In this document: in pieces, positions 1 to 8,537 of the stretch
Layout of the letters: every line of letters starts with the position of its first letter
Numbering within the stretch: position 1 is the first letter of the stretch
Source of the DNA: Kribbella flavida DSM 17836
Lineage (GTDB): Bacteria; Actinomycetota; Actinomycetes; Propionibacteriales; Kribbellaceae
Assembly: GCF_000024345.1 (NCBI RefSeq)
Contig: NC_013729.1
Coordinates: 4,774,001 to 4,838,000 of the forward strand
DNA: 64,000 nucleotides
Direction: 5' to 3'
Position numbers and translations under genes: made by a program
The notes under the pieces: model-generated
Seen by the model: the letters and a program-made list of their open reading frames with translations, nothing else
Database searches by the model: none
What the model was told of the DNA's origin: nothing

Positions 1-282
1 CCCCGGCCGCGGGTCCGTCGGCCAGGACGCGGGCTCGAGCTGGTACGGCAGGACCCGCTGGGGGCGGCGCAGGTCGTCGAGGCAAGCGTTCGTGGCGATC
101 CGGTAGAGCCACGCCCGGAAGCTCGACCGGCCTTCGAAGTCGGCCCGGTGCCGCCAGGCCCGCAGGAACGTCTCCTGGACGAGGTCCTCGGCGTCGTCGT
201 ACGAGCCGAGCATGCGGTAGCAGTGCACCCGCAGCTCGTGCCGGTATCGCTCGGTCTGCTCGGCGAAGGCATCCTCGGTCAA
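1..282 (-). CDS. ECF RNA polymerase sigma factor, N-terminal part (cut by window edge)
   Basis: Reading leftwards from a TTG at 282, the protein begins LTEDAFAEQTERYRHELR and continues with a region-2 sequence: HCYRMLGSYDDAEDLVQETF followed by FRAWLYRIATNACLDDLR. These are hallmark sigma-70 region 2.1-2.4 residues, which bind core polymerase and the -10 element. The TTG overlaps the TGA of the upstream membrane-protein gene (TTGA) and has a GGAGG 7 nt upstream, so the start is well supported and translation is probably coupled. About 94 residues are present; region 4 and any C-terminal domain lie outside the window. The LGSYDDAEDLVQET style resembles the larger SnoaL-tailed ECF group, but that cannot be checked here. 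Confidence 0.9.
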   Translation of the reverse strand, partial: MTEDAFAEQTERYRHELRVHCYRMLGSYDDAEDLVQETFLRAWRHRADFEGRSSFRAWLYRIATNACLDDLRRPQRVLPYQLEPASWPTDPRPG

Positions 283-767
283 CTGCCGTCCTCCAGCTCG
301 ATGGTGCACGGCATCGGCGCGTGCCCCGCCAGCCGGAACCAGGTGACCAGCCGTCGCCGCCGCAGCTCCCGGGTGGACACCACGATGTCGTTGTGGAACC
401 GCCGGGCCAGCTGCACCCGGCGCAGGGCAGCCGCCAGCTCCCCGGCCCACGGTTGCACGTCCGTGCCGGTCGCCACGATCGCTCTGGTCAGCGCCGACTC
501 CCGCTGTTCCCGCTCCTCCTCCGGCGCGGTCCGGGCCCGGTGCGCGGCGTCCAGCAGGAGCAGGGACGACGCCGGATCGAGTACGCCGCTGCCGGCGAGC
601 TCGGCAACGAGTGCGGAGCGGCGGGCGAGCTCCGTCTCCAGCCGGGCCCTCGCAGTCGCCACCCGGTGGTGCAGCCGGTCGAGCCGGCCGGCGGTCCAGC
701 TTCCGTAGACGACGAACAGCAGCAGCAGGACCGCGCCCGCCGCCAGCAGCACGCCCGAGAGTTCCAC
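279..767 (-). CDS. LemA-like single-pass membrane protein
   Basis: A 162-residue protein with one N-terminal membrane segment (about residues 4-22, GVLLAAGAVLLLLFVVYG), then a charged helical region rich in Arg, Ala and Leu. The C-terminal block RRFHNDIVVSTRELRRRRL followed by FRLAGHAPMP resembles the end of LemA-type proteins, which form N-terminally anchored cytoplasmic four-helix bundles. The function of the family is not established. The gene overlaps the start of the ECF sigma gene by 4 bp, so the two are co-transcribed. It could influence that sigma factor, but it has no zinc-binding anti-sigma motif. Confidence 0.75.
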   Translation of the reverse strand: MELSGVLLAAGAVLLLLFVVYGSWTAGRLDRLHHRVATARARLETELARRSALVAELAGSGVLDPASSLLLLDAAHRARTAPEEEREQRESALTRAIVATGTDVQPWAGELAAALRRVQLARRFHNDIVVSTRELRRRRLVTWFRLAGHAPMPCTIELEDGS

Positions 768-792
768 GCCCCCATTCTGCGCGCCGCTCCCG

Positions 793-885
793 TGCCTCTC
801 GTGGGTTGACCTCCGAAGTGCATGGTTGGCCTGTCAGATCGCGATGGGCCAACCATGCACCTCGGAGGTCAACCCATGAAAGGCA
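793..885. repeat. 40-bp near-perfect inverted repeat (long hairpin)
   Basis: Arms 793-832 and 846-885 match at 36 of 40 positions around a 13-nt spacer (833-845). The core arm contains GGGTTGACCTCCGA then GTGCATGGTTGGCC. It lies between the end of the histidine kinase gene (stop at 933) and the start of the LemA-like gene (767), both leftward. There is no T-tract, so it is not a textbook intrinsic terminator, although it could still end transcription or protect a 3' end. A species-specific palindromic repeat family is the other option. Confidence 0.85.
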
Positions 886-932
886 CGCGTCCGGGCGCAA
901 GGTTGTCCGGGGCTGAGACGGCCGAACGGCGT

Positions 933-2096
933 TCAGGAGTGGGCGGTGACGCGCGGCAGGTCGATGCTGAAGGCGCAGCCACCGGGGACGTTGCTGACGG
1001 CGATGGTGCCTCCGTGCGACTCGACGACGCCGCGGGCGATCGCCAGGCCGAGACCACCGCCGGCCTCGCGGGTGTCGGCGCCGACCGTCGCGGGGGTGCG
1101 TTGCTCGTCGCCGCGCCAGCCGATGTCGAAGACGCGCTCGAGGTCGTCGGCAGGGATGCCGCCACAGCCGTCGGTGACGGCGAGCCGGACCCGGCCGTCG
1201 GGTGCGCGGTCGACCGCGATCTCGACCGTGCCGCCCGGCGCGGTGTGGCGGATGGCGTTGCCGACCAGGTTCGTCACCGCCCGGGTCAGTTCGTCGGCGT
1301 CGCCGTGCACGGCCAGCCGGTCGTCGTCCGCCGGCGCCTTCACTGTCACCGTGACGCCCACCGAACGCGCGTGCTCCGAGGTCTCCCCCGCGACGTCGTC
1401 GGCCAGCTCGTGCAAGCTCACCGCCGACCGGCGGCGCGGCAGCGGAGCGGCTGACAGCCGGGACAGCTCGAACAGGTCGTCCACCAGCCCGGTCATCCGG
1501 TCCACGGTGGTCCGCAGCTGCCGCAGCGCGCCCGGAACGTCGTCGATCACGCCGTCCTCGAGCCCTTCCGACAGTGCCCGCAGACCGGCCAGCGGCGTCC
1601 GCAGGTCGTGCGACATGAACGCGACCAGCTCCCGCCGGCTCGCCTCCAGCGCCCGCTCGCGCTCCCGCGAGGCCGCGAGCCGCTGCCGGGTCGTCTCCAG
1701 CTCGTTGGTCAGCTCGGCCAGCTCCGCGGGCACGTTGCCGTTCGCCGCGACGCCCACCGACTCGTACGCCGTACCGAGGTCGCGCAGGCGACGGCCGACG
1801 TCGCGGGAGCCCGCGCTGATCCAGTGCGCGAGCAGCACCGCCATCAGCAGCCCGAGCAATCCGGAGAACGCCAGCGTCCACATCACCACCAGCGAGTCGT
1901 GCGCCGAGATGAACATCGCCCGCGTGCTCTGCCCGATCGCCGCCAGCGCGGCCGCCATCGGAACCAGCGCCACCACGATCATCGTGATCCGCAGCGACCG
2001 GCGCCGGAACCGCCACAGCACCAGCGCGCCGAACGCGGCCACCGCCAGCGTCCACAGCGCAGTCAGCGCGAAGATCGTGGCGGTGTCGCGGTTCAT
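933..2096 (-). CDS. Sensor histidine kinase of an OmpR-type two-component system
   Basis: A 387-residue membrane kinase with three hydrophobic segments (about 8-28, 36-55, 70-92), a short linker/coiled region (100-155), a HisKA domain with phospho-acceptor H163 in FMSHDLRTPLAG, and a HATPase domain. The N box is NLVGNAIRHT (around N280), the G1 box DGCGGIP (D309) and the G2 box GGGLGLAIARG (347-356). There is almost no extracytoplasmic loop, so it probably senses a membrane or cytoplasmic signal. It follows the response regulator by 81 nt. Its ATG lies inside the first copy of a 17-bp tandem repeat and has no good ribosome-binding site, so the precise start is less certain than the gene. Confidence 0.93.
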   Translation of the reverse strand: MNRDTATIFALTALWTLAVAAFGALVLWRFRRRSLRITMIVVALVPMAAALAAIGQSTRAMFISAHDSLVVMWTLAFSGLLGLLMAVLLAHWISAGSRDVGRRLRDLGTAYESVGVAANGNVPAELAELTNELETTRQRLAASRERERALEASRRELVAFMSHDLRTPLAGLRALSEGLEDGVIDDVPGALRQLRTTVDRMTGLVDDLFELSRLSAAPLPRRRSAVSLHELADDVAGETSEHARSVGVTVTVKAPADDDRLAVHGDADELTRAVTNLVGNAIRHTAPGGTVEIAVDRAPDGRVRLAVTDGCGGIPADDLERVFDIGWRGDEQRTPATVGADTREAGGGLGLAIARGVVESHGGTIAVSNVPGGCAFSIDLPRVTAHS

Positions 2097-2194
2097 CGCG
2101 GTCCGCCGGTCATTGCGCGTCGCCGCTCATCGCGGGCCGCCGCGCATCGCGGGCCGCCGCGCATCGCGGGCCGCCGGTCATCGCCCGGCGCCGG
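2093..2194. repeat. 17-bp tandem repeat, six copies, between regulator and kinase genes
   Basis: Copies start at 2093, 2110, 2127, 2144, 2161 and 2178; the unit is close to TCATCGCGGGCCGCCGC. A degenerate seventh copy may follow at 2195. The array runs exactly from the kinase ATG (complement 2094-2096) to the response-regulator TGA (complement 2178-2180). On the coding strand each copy carries an ATG, and because 17 is not a multiple of 3 these fall in rotating frames. Copy-number change would alter the spacing and potential start codons of the kinase. Confidence 0.9.
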
Positions 2195-2891
2195 CCATCG
2201 CGTCGCCGGCGAACAGGTAGCCGGTGCGCGGCACGGTCAGCACCAGCTTGGGGTCGGACGGGTCCGCCTCGATCTTCTCCCGCAGCCGGCGGACGTGCAC
2301 GATCACCGTCGAGGAGTCGCCGAAGTCCCAGCCCCAGACGCGCCGCAGCAGCTCGACCTTGGTGTACGCCTTGCCCGCGTGCGCGACCAGGAACGCCAGC
2401 AGGTCGAACTCCCGATGCGTCAGCGACAGCTCGGCGCCGTCCAGCGTCGCCGTCCGGGCCGCGGTGTCGATCACCACCGGACCGGCGTGCAGCTTGGTCG
2501 GCGTCAGGTCGAGCCCGGCCAGCCGCTCCTCGCGGCGCAGCAGCGCCTGCACCCGCAGCACCAGCTCGCGCGGGCTGAACGGCTTGACCACGTAGTCGTC
2601 GGCGCCGACCTCCAGCCCGACCAGCCGGTCCTCCTCCTCGCCGCGCGCGGACAGCATGATCACCGCCGCACCGTCGTCGGCCGACCGCAGCCGGCGCAGC
2701 ACCTCCAGTCCGGACAGGCCGGGCAGCATCACGTCCAGCACGACGACCGAAGGTTTCCACTGCTGCCAGACCTCGACCGCCTTCACGCCGTCCGGGACCA
2801 CCCGGGCGTCGTACCCGGCCTTGGTCAGGTACGCCGACACGACGTTCGACACGGTCGGGTCGTCATCCACCACGAGCACACGAGTAGCCAC
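2178..2891 (-). CDS. OmpR/PhoB-family response regulator
   Basis: A 237-residue protein with a receiver domain (1-120): acidic DDD at 9-11, phospho-acceptor D53 in VVLDVMLPG, and K103 in VVKPFSP. A winged-helix DNA-binding domain follows (about 130-232), with LTHREFDLLAFLVAHAG and VIVHVRRLREKIE. It should be phosphorylated by the kinase encoded just downstream and then bind promoter repeats as a dimer. It is the first gene of the pair and is divergent from the ATP-grasp gene across a 238-bp region, which must hold both promoters. Its stop codon is the last copy of the tandem repeat. Confidence 0.95.
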   Translation of the reverse strand: MATRVLVVDDDPTVSNVVSAYLTKAGYDARVVPDGVKAVEVWQQWKPSVVVLDVMLPGLSGLEVLRRLRSADDGAAVIMLSARGEEEDRLVGLEVGADDYVVKPFSPRELVLRVQALLRREERLAGLDLTPTKLHAGPVVIDTAARTATLDGAELSLTHREFDLLAFLVAHAGKAYTKVELLRRVWGWDFGDSSTVIVHVRRLREKIEADPSDPKLVLTVPRTGYLFAGDAMAGAGR

Positions 2892-3129
2892 GGCACGAGC
2901 CTAGATCGTCCGCAGCCGCACCGATCGCGGTGGCTGCCTCCCCCGGGGCGGCCGTAAGCGACCCGTAGCCGTGGATGCGGCCGGAGCGTGCTGGTCGTTG
3001 CCGCCACCGCGATCACGCTGCGTCACCGATCCACTTGCGGCACCGGGTTGATTTCTGGCCGGAGCGCTCGGACACTGATGCGGGCGCCGTAGCCACGGGG
3101 CCCGCGAGCTCTTCCGAAAGGCAACCAGC

Positions 3130-4023
3130 GTGACCGTCCGTATCGCCCTGGCGACGTCAGCCGACCATCCGGACCTGCACGAGGACGACCAGCCGCTCGT
3201 GCCCGCGCTCCGGACCGCCGGCCTCGACCCCGTGATCGAGGTCTGGAGCGACCCGTCGGTCGACTGGTCCTCGTACGACGCGGTGCTGCTCCGCTCCGTC
3301 TGGGACTACCACACCCGCTACGTCGAGTTCGCCGAGTGGCTCGGTCAGCTGGACAAGGCCGGCGTCCGGGTGCTCAACGACAGCGCCCTGGTCCGCTGGA
3401 ACGCCGACAAGAGTTACCTGCTGGAGCTGCGCGAGCGCGGCGTCGCGATCGTGCCGTCGCAGGTCGCCGCCGGCGCCTGCCTTCGAGAGGTGGTCGCGGG
3501 CCTGGCCGGTCAGGAGATCGTGATCAAGCCGACCGTCAGCGCCAGCGCGCTGAACACGGTCCGCGGCGTCGCCGGCTCCGAGCAGCTCGAGCGCGCGATG
3601 GACGACCTGCCCGACACGGTTTACCTGGTGCAGCCGTTCCAGCGGGAGATCGTGACCGACGGCGAGTGGTCGCTGATGTTCTTCGGCGGTGTCTACTCGC
3701 ACGCGGTGGTGAAGCGCCCGGCGGCTGGTGACTACCGGGTCCAGCACGAGTACGGCGGCACGGTCGAGCGGGTCGAACCCTCGCCGGCCGTCCTGGGGGC
3801 TGCGACGGCCGCCCTGGCAGCGGGTTCGCGCACGGCTCCGGCGTACGCGCGGGTCGACGGCATCGTCTCGGCCGGCCGGTTCCTGCTGATGGAGCTGGAG
3901 CTGATCGAGCCTTACCTGTTCTTCCCCGACCATGCCCCGGCGGTCGACGCCCTCGCCACGGCCGTCGCCGACCAGCTCGCCGCGGCGCAGCCGCGCGGTC
4001 AGGCGGTCGCTGCCGCCGGGTGA
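3130..4023 (+). CDS. ATP-grasp domain protein
   Basis: A 297-residue protein starting at GTG, with AAAGG 9 nt upstream. ATP-grasp features are RWNADKSYLLELRERGVAIVPS (subdomain hinge), EIVIKPTVSAS (nucleotide-binding lysine), VYLVQPFQREIVTDGEWSLMFFGG, and the late acidic YARVDGI and LMELELIEPYLFF segments that bind Mg. ATP-grasp enzymes join a carboxylate, via acyl-phosphate, to an amine or thiol. The pattern is closest to the glutathione-synthase/DcsG-like branch, a group with varied ligase roles. The substrate cannot be read from the sequence. The dehydratase gene follows after 33 nt on the same strand. Confidence 0.85.
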   Translation: MTVRIALATSADHPDLHEDDQPLVPALRTAGLDPVIEVWSDPSVDWSSYDAVLLRSVWDYHTRYVEFAEWLGQLDKAGVRVLNDSALVRWNADKSYLLELRERGVAIVPSQVAAGACLREVVAGLAGQEIVIKPTVSASALNTVRGVAGSEQLERAMDDLPDTVYLVQPFQREIVTDGEWSLMFFGGVYSHAVVKRPAAGDYRVQHEYGGTVERVEPSPAVLGAATAALAAGSRTAPAYARVDGIVSAGRFLLMELELIEPYLFFPDHAPAVDALATAVADQLAAAQPRGQAVAAAG

Positions 4024-4056
4024 GCCCGGTGATCCGGCGTGGATAGGCTCCGAGGT

Positions 4057-5010
4057 ATGCCGACTCTCGACGACGTACGCCGTGCCGCCGACCAGCTCAG
4101 CGGGCGGATCCACCGCACCCCGATGGTCACCTGCTCGGCGCTCGACGCGATGTTCGGCGGACCGCTGTCGCTGAAGGCGGAGCTGTTCCAGAAGACGGGC
4201 AGCTTCAAGGTCCGCGGCCTGCTGTCCAAGACACTGCAGCTCACGCCCGAGCAGCGCGAGCGCGGTGTGGTCACCGTGTCGGCCGGCAACGCGGCCGGCG
4301 CACTGGCCTGGGCCGCGCGGGACGCCGGGGTGCCCGCCACCGTGGTGATGGCGACCACCGCCGTCCAAGGCAAGATCGACGCCGCCCGCGCGTACGGCGC
4401 GCAGGTCGAACTGGTGGACGGCGACCTGATCACGGCGTACGAGGCAATCCGGGACGAGCGCAAGCTGACCGGCGTGCACCCGTTCGACGACCTCGACGTG
4501 ATCACCGGGCACGGCAGCCTGGGGCTGGAGCTGCTGGCGGACGCGCCGCAGGTCCGGACCGTGCTGGTGCCGATCGGTGGCGGCGGCCTGATCTCCGGCG
4601 TCGCGCTCGCGGTGAAGCTGCTCGATCCCTCGGTCCGGGTGGTCGGCGTCGAGCCGGCCGGCGCCGACGTGGTCAGCCGCAGCCTGGCCGCCGGTTCGCC
4701 GCAGAAGCTGCCGACCGCGAAGAGTCTCGCCGACGGCCTGGCCGCCCCGGTCTGCGGCGCCCACACCTTCGCCCTCATCAGCCAGTACGTCGACGAGGTG
4801 GTCCGGGTCGGCGAGGACGCGATCCTGGCGGCCACTCGGCTGGTGATGTCGCGCACCAAGCTCGCCCTCGAACCGGCCGCGGCCGCCCCCTTCGCCGCGC
4901 TGCTCGAAGGCAGCCTGCAGCTCACCGGTCCGACCGCGAGCGTGATCAGCGGTGGGAACCTCGATGTCGGGCAGCTGTTCGGATCCGGGAGCTTGGGAGA
5001 CACGCCCTAG
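4057..5010 (+). CDS. PLP-dependent threonine/serine dehydratase-like enzyme
   Basis: A 317-residue fold-type II PLP enzyme. The Schiff-base lysine is K51 in TGSFKVRG, substrate-loop residues are in VSAGNAAGALA, and the phosphate of PLP is held by GGGG at 174-177. There is no C-terminal ACT regulatory domain, so this is the short catabolic/racemase-like type and not biosynthetic IlvA. Likely reaction: threonine or serine to 2-oxoacid plus ammonia; serine racemase activity is possible. I chose the ATG at 4057 over a GTG at 4039 because homologs begin about here. The stop codon is shared as CTAG with the convergent gene. Confidence 0.88.
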   Translation: MPTLDDVRRAADQLSGRIHRTPMVTCSALDAMFGGPLSLKAELFQKTGSFKVRGLLSKTLQLTPEQRERGVVTVSAGNAAGALAWAARDAGVPATVVMATTAVQGKIDAARAYGAQVELVDGDLITAYEAIRDERKLTGVHPFDDLDVITGHGSLGLELLADAPQVRTVLVPIGGGGLISGVALAVKLLDPSVRVVGVEPAGADVVSRSLAAGSPQKLPTAKSLADGLAAPVCGAHTFALISQYVDEVVRVGEDAILAATRLVMSRTKLALEPAAAAPFAALLEGSLQLTGPTASVISGGNLDVGQLFGSGSLGDTP

Positions 5011-6464
5011 ACGCGCACCGGCTCGCGGGCCGGGAGGTCCGGGGCGACGCCGTCACCGGGATCGTCGACCAGGTCGCCGTGCCGGACCGGGTCCTTGTCC
5101 GGCAGCAGGATGTCGCGGGCCACCACGATCATCAGCCACAGCGTGCCGGCCATCCGCAGGATCACCGAGAACCAGTAGATCTTGTCCGGTGCCTCGGGCT
5201 GCCCGGGCGCCAGGAACTGGGCCAGGTGCAGCCAGACCATCATCCAGTAGAAGCACTCGCAAGCCTGCCAGACCAACCAGTCCCGCAGCTTCGGCCGGGC
5301 CAGCGCGACCAGCGGCAGCAGCCACAGCACGTACTGCGGCGAGTACACCTTGTTCACCAGCAGGAACGCGGCGACCACCAGGAACGCCAGCTGCGCGAAC
5401 CGCGGCGGTCGCGGCGCCATCAGCCCGAGGATCGCGATCGACAGGCAGAGCCCGGCGAAGATCACGATGTTCAGCTTGTTGACGTCGGCGACCTCGTTGC
5501 CGGCCAGCTTCAGCACGTACCAGATCGAGCCGTAGTCGCTGGCCCGCTCGTCGTTGAACACCCAGAACGACAGCCACTCCTCCTTGGCGAGCAGGTAGAT
5601 CGGCGCGTTCACCAGCACCCAGGCGACGACCGCGGCGACCACGGCCTGGAACCACGGCCACAGCTTGCGGCCGCGCAGGCAGACGATCAGCAGCGGCCCG
5701 AGCAGCAGGAACGGGTAGAACTTCGCCGCCGTACCGAGTCCGAGCAGCACGCCGAACCAGATCGGCTTGCCCCGCGACCAGGCGTACATCGCGCCGGCGG
5801 TGAGCACGACGGCGAACAGGTCCCAGTTGATCGTGGAGGTCAGCGCCAGCACCGGCGCGGCGGCGACGTACAGGGCGTCGAGCGGCTGACCGCGGGGCGC
5901 GCCCGGCCGGGTCGCGACGCCGCGCGCGGTCGCGACGGTGAGCCCGACCAGCAGCAGCGCGCAGAGGAACAGCAGCACCACGTTCACCACGAAGAAGACC
6001 CCGGCGGTGTCGCGCTTCTGCTCGACCGTGACGTCCTGCTCGGGGTCGCCGGTGATCACCCAGGTGATCTGCGCCGCGGCCTCCATGAACCCGCCGGTCA
6101 GCACCGGGTACTCCAGCACCGGGTAGTTGCCGGTGTCGAGGAACGGCACGTTGCCCTCGGCGAAGCCGCGCTCCTGGTACAGGTAGCCGATGTCGGAGTA
6201 GCACAGCGCCTTGAACGGCCGCCAGCTCTGCCGGTCCCAGCCGGCGTCCATGCACGGCGCCTTCTGCAGCACGCCGAGCGCGAAAGTGACCGTGCACACC
6301 GCGAGCGCGATCCGCAGCGGCGTCCACCACGACGAGCTCAGCCGGGCGAACCGGCCGGTCGGTCCACCCAGCCCCACCGTCAAACCCGCGACGGCGGGAT
6401 CGGCCTCCGACGGGGCCGGCCGAGCCTGCGCGTCCTGGGCGTCTCGTGAGGTCACGGGGGACAT
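5007..6464 (-). CDS. Polytopic membrane glycosyltransferase, GT87-like (DUF2029)
   Basis: A 485-residue integral membrane protein with roughly ten hydrophobic segments from residue 50 to 460. The first large extracytoplasmic loop has the acidic PCMDAGWDRQSWRPFKALCYSD followed by LYQERGFAEGNVPF and YPVLEYPVLTG, the pattern of polyprenyl-phosphate-mannose-dependent GT-C transferases of the DUF2029/GT87 type. Such enzymes add alpha-mannosyl residues to envelope glycolipids or glycans on the outer face of the membrane. Acceptor unknown. It converges with the dehydratase gene, sharing CTAG 5007-5010. Confidence 0.85.
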   Translation of the reverse strand: MSPVTSRDAQDAQARPAPSEADPAVAGLTVGLGGPTGRFARLSSSWWTPLRIALAVCTVTFALGVLQKAPCMDAGWDRQSWRPFKALCYSDIGYLYQERGFAEGNVPFLDTGNYPVLEYPVLTGGFMEAAAQITWVITGDPEQDVTVEQKRDTAGVFFVVNVVLLFLCALLLVGLTVATARGVATRPGAPRGQPLDALYVAAAPVLALTSTINWDLFAVVLTAGAMYAWSRGKPIWFGVLLGLGTAAKFYPFLLLGPLLIVCLRGRKLWPWFQAVVAAVVAWVLVNAPIYLLAKEEWLSFWVFNDERASDYGSIWYVLKLAGNEVADVNKLNIVIFAGLCLSIAILGLMAPRPPRFAQLAFLVVAAFLLVNKVYSPQYVLWLLPLVALARPKLRDWLVWQACECFYWMMVWLHLAQFLAPGQPEAPDKIYWFSVILRMAGTLWLMIVVARDILLPDKDPVRHGDLVDDPGDGVAPDLPAREPVRV

Positions 6465-6622
6465 CGTCTCCTATCCGGTCGGTCGCCGGGGCAGCGGCGC
6501 CCGCCAGATTACCCAGCCCGGCGAGGGCCACACGCTACCGGCACCGAGGCGTCCTGCACACCGTCGCGGCCGCGCCCCGACCGTGGGCCGACGGGTGAGG
6601 CGCGACGCCGTACGGACCGTGG

Positions 6623-7291
6623 TCAGTCGGTGGCCAGCAGGGTCAGCGCGTCGGGCACGGAGTCGGTGACCGGGAAGCCGGTGGCCTGCAGGGCGGTGCG
6701 GGACATGGCGCCGGTGGTGACCAGCACGCACTGGGCGCCGACCGAGGCGGCAGCGGTCGCGTCGTCGACGACGTCCCCGATCAGTACGACGTCGGTGGGG
6801 TCGAGGTCCTGCGCGGTCAGGTGCCGGGCGAGGTGCTCGGCCTTCGAGTCGCCGCCGACCGCCGTGGTCAGCCCGTCGACCCGCGAGAACAGCTCGGTCA
6901 GCCCGAACCCGTCAATGGTCGGCACAAGCTGCGCGTGGAACCACATCGACAGCAGCGACTGCGTGCGCCCGCTCGCACTCCAGGCGTGCAGCCCGTCCGG
7001 TACGCCGGGCGCCAGGCCGCAGGTGTGCAGCAGCAGGTCGTACCGCTCGTGGTACAGCTTGTCGACCTTGGCCCAGTCGTCCTCGCTCAGCTCCCGGTCC
7101 AGGATCCGCTCGTACGACAGCCGCATCGGCCGGGCGTAGACCTCGCGCCACTCGTCCCAGCTGAGCGGCGGCCGGCCGAACCCGGCGCACACCTCGTTGA
7201 CCGCGGCAAGCACCGCGGCGTTGTCGTCGAGCAGCGTCCCGTTCCAGTCCCAGACGATGTGGGACACCTTCAGCCTCATCACATCCGCCAC
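6623..7291 (-). CDS. HAD-superfamily hydrolase (DWNGT subtype)
   Basis: A 222-residue protein with HAD motif I WDWNGTLLDD near the N terminus, a helical cap (about 20-95), a motif II-like Ser in LLSMW, a lysine in GGDSKAEHL and motif IV GDVVDD. Motif I has Asn where canonical phosphatases have the second Asp (DxD). This DWNGT variant recurs in actinobacterial Gph-like HAD proteins and need not mean loss of activity. Probable role: small-molecule phosphatase; substrate unknown. Met residues at codons 1 and 5 are both possible starts. Confidence 0.85.
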   Translation of the reverse strand: MADVMRLKVSHIVWDWNGTLLDDNAAVLAAVNEVCAGFGRPPLSWDEWREVYARPMRLSYERILDRELSEDDWAKVDKLYHERYDLLLHTCGLAPGVPDGLHAWSASGRTQSLLSMWFHAQLVPTIDGFGLTELFSRVDGLTTAVGGDSKAEHLARHLTAQDLDPTDVVLIGDVVDDATAAASVGAQCVLVTTGAMSRTALQATGFPVTDSVPDALTLLATD

Positions 7292-7398
7292 CCTAGACAG
7301 CAGCCGCCCCGCCCACCCGTCGGGGTGAGCGGGGCGGCGCGCATGGCTCGTCGTCGCTCGGGGTACCGGATGCTCACACGGGGACGCGGAGGCACGAG

Positions 7399-8403
7399 AT
7401 GCGGATCGCGAAACGCTACCGGCTGGAGTCGCTGCTCGGCCGCGGCGGAATGGGCGAGGTCTGGCGGGCCACCGACGAGGTCCTGGACCGCCCGGTCGCC
7501 GTCAAGCTGCTGCCACCCGGACAGACCGATCCCGACGCGATGGAGCGGTTCCGCCACGAGGCGCTCACCGCGGCCGTGGTCAACAACCCGCACGTGATCG
7601 GCATTCACGACTTCGGCCCGTACGGCGACAGCTGCTACCTGGTGATGGAGCTCGTCGACGGCCGGAACCTCGCGGCGGAGCTGCGCCGGCAGGGCCCGTT
7701 CGGTCCGGCCGACGCCGCCTGGATCGCGGCCCAGGTCGCCGAGGGACTGGCCGCGGCCCACCACGAGGGCGTCGTGCACCGCGACATCAAACCCGGCAAC
7801 CTGCTGATGACCGCCGACCGGACCGTGAAGATCGCCGACTTCGGCATCGCCTGCTTCGTCACCGAGGCGGCCGGGCCGGACACCCCCGACGGCTACGTGC
7901 TCGGAACCAGCTACTACCTCGCCCCCGAACGCGCGACCGCCCAGCCGGCCGGTCCGGCCGCGGACATCTACTCGCTCGGCTGCGTGCTGCACCAGCTGCT
8001 CACCGGCGGCCCGCCGTTCGTCGCCGACACCCCGACCGGAGTGCTGCGCCAGCACCTGCATGGTTGCCCGGTGCAACCGACCGGCGTACGCCGGGACTTC
8101 CGGCAGTTCCTGCTCCGGATGCTGGCCAAGGACCCCGAGGACCGCCCGGACGCCAACGACGTCGCCGCCTGGTGCTGGCGGACCTACCTGAACACGCCGC
8201 GGCGGCACCTGAGCCTGCTCGGCCACCGGACCCCGGCCCATCCCCCGGCCCCCTCACCGACGGCGCTGTCCGCGATGTCCGCGAGGTCCGCGAGGTCCGC
8301 AGTCTCCGCTCCGACCGTCCTGACCGCGGACACCGCCCTCACCGCCGAGACCGCGCAGAGCACGCTGACGGCCGACGCCACCGTCCCGATGGCCGCCGTC
8401 TGA
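7399..8403 (+). CDS. Serine/threonine protein kinase, cytosolic (no membrane segment)
   Basis: A 334-residue Hanks-type kinase. Glycine loop LGRGGMGEVW (13-22), ATP lysine K36, catalytic HRDIKPGN with D129, metal-binding DFG with D147, and APE-like LAPERAT at the activation segment. The catalytic domain ends near residue 262. The tail (about 270-334) is a low-complexity Ser/Ala/Thr stretch with repeated SAR, TAD and TAE units and no transmembrane helix or PASTA domain, unlike PknB. The kinase is therefore soluble and its signal input is unclear; the Thr/Ser tail is a plausible autophosphorylation region. Confidence 0.92.
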   Translation: MRIAKRYRLESLLGRGGMGEVWRATDEVLDRPVAVKLLPPGQTDPDAMERFRHEALTAAVVNNPHVIGIHDFGPYGDSCYLVMELVDGRNLAAELRRQGPFGPADAAWIAAQVAEGLAAAHHEGVVHRDIKPGNLLMTADRTVKIADFGIACFVTEAAGPDTPDGYVLGTSYYLAPERATAQPAGPAADIYSLGCVLHQLLTGGPPFVADTPTGVLRQHLHGCPVQPTGVRRDFRQFLLRMLAKDPEDRPDANDVAAWCWRTYLNTPRRHLSLLGHRTPAHPPAPSPTALSAMSARSARSAVSAPTVLTADTALTAETAQSTLTADATVPMAAV

Positions 8404-8466
8404 CCCCGACCGCCCTAGCCGTCCTGGGTTCCGCTGAGCTGCGAAGTGGACCGACTCTGCTCAGGG

Positions 8467-8498
8467 ATTCCATCCGTACACTTATCCAAGATTCCATC
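8467..8498 (+). promoter_or_regulatory. Direct repeat ATTCCATC, candidate operator of the ROK gene
   Basis: Two exact ATTCCATC units at 8467-8474 and 8491-8498, 24 bp apart, lie in the most AT-rich part of the leader 40-70 nt before the ROK start. A related CTCCATGATTAAT sits in the promoter of the next gene (9728-9740). Shared motifs before an autoregulated repressor gene and its neighbour would fit one regulator. This is inferred from position only. Confidence 0.4.
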
Positions 8499-8537
8499 AT
8501 TATCGGCATCCATGGCGACGAACCTCGAGGGGCGACG

